Source: Lachnospiraceae bacterium (GTDB taxonomy: Bacteria > Bacillota_A > Clostridia > Lachnospirales > Lachnospiraceae). Taken from it: DNA of 5,401 bases. Positions 5,218 through 5,401 of this stretch are shown here, one piece after another; within the stretch, counting starts at the first letter, position 1, and each line of letters begins with the position of its first letter. The notes beneath the pieces were generated by a model. The model was given only the letters and a program-made list of their open reading frames with translations. It had not been told where the DNA came from and did no database searches. The position numbers and the translations under genes are program-made. The DNA lies in contig JAFZKM010000335.1 of assembly GCA_017553665.1 (NCBI GenBank), positions 1 to 5,401 on the forward strand, given 5' to 3'.

Positions 5218-5401
5218 ATGAAGAAATTCTTCAGACATTTTCTTTTTTTAATTCTGTGCTTGAGTTGTTATACCGCGAGTGCTGGCACTGATGATAACGT
5301 AGGATATATTGTTGGGAATAGTTACGGCGTTGGTCCGTCAGATCAAAAATGGAGAGAAACGGGGCCGAATGGCGATGCTACTGTCATATTCAGATATGCA
5401 A
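5218..5401 (+). CDS. yadC: YadC-like fimbrial tip adhesin, N-terminal fragment
   Basis: The first 61 codons of a gene that runs off the right edge. Residues 1-22 are a Sec signal peptide: basic MKKFFRH, a hydrophobic core, then TASA with likely cleavage after Ala22. The mature part begins GTDDNVGYIVGNSYGVGP. From memory, E. coli YadC starts MKTIFRYILFL, has VSA at the cleavage site, then FIVGNNAGV. The signal peptide and the (Y/F)IVGN segment therefore line up, while the next 20 residues are divergent. YadC is the putative tip adhesin of the Yad chaperone-usher fimbriae, exported through the usher HtrE. The receptor-binding domain lies outside the window. The position directly after a yadK-like gene, 52 bases on, matches the known gene order and strengthens the call. 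Confidence 0.8.
   Translation, partial: MKKFFRHFLFLILCLSCYTASAGTDDNVGYIVGNSYGVGPSDQKWRETGPNGDATVIFRYA

Noticed and set aside
5040..5401. Natural horizontal transfer of a fimbrial operon into the clostridial genome
   Set aside because: No integrase, insertion sequence, tRNA or repeat is at the boundary, both flanking genes are cut in mid-sequence, and chaperone-usher fimbriae need an outer membrane that a Bacillota cell of this type would lack. A technical chimera is simpler.

Overview
The window appears to be two unrelated DNAs joined end to end. Positions 1 to about 5057 carry a minus-strand sugar-type ABC transporter and a repeat-containing lipoprotein. This part has roughly 50-60% GC in the stretches sampled, strong AGGAGG-like ribosome sites, two lipoboxes and a Thr/Pro/Ala-rich lipoprotein stalk. 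That suits a gut-type member of the Clostridia (Bacillota); the genus cannot be told. From about 5058 to the end the DNA drops to about 39% GC (my hand count: 135 of 344). It encodes, on the plus strand, the end of a YadK-like fimbrial subunit and the start of a YadC-like fimbrial adhesin, which are Escherichia-type genes. No transposon, integrase, tRNA or repeat marks the boundary, which falls inside one gene and at the N-terminus of another. The simplest reading is a chimeric contig or clone, not natural transfer.

Minus-strand layout in transcription order: a CUT1-type permease of the MalF class (4191..5057, 5' end at the junction and probably trimmed); 13 bases; a MalG-class permease (3302..4177); a 4-base ATGA overlap; a solute-binding lipoprotein with an unusual C-terminal membrane helix (1662..3305); 82 bases holding a good sigma-70-type promoter; then a lipoprotein built from two nearly identical ~210-residue repeats (65..1579). 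The first three genes should work together as importer for a carbohydrate or similar solute. No ATPase gene is present, so a shared MsmX/UgpC-type ATPase elsewhere is inferred. The repeat lipoprotein has its own promoter, whose -35 box overlaps the stop codon of the binding protein, so it can be expressed apart from the transporter.

Plus-strand layout on the right: the last 35 codons of a yadK-like gene (5058..5165), tandem stop codons, a ~50-base gap with a ribosome site, then the first 61 codons of a yadC-like gene (5218..5401, running off the window). This is the distal part of the yad chaperone-usher fimbrial operon.

No CRISPR array, tRNA, rRNA, integrase or transposase gene is visible. 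No gene-free stretch exceeds 300 bases. I do not see a new biological system; the most important observation is the junction.
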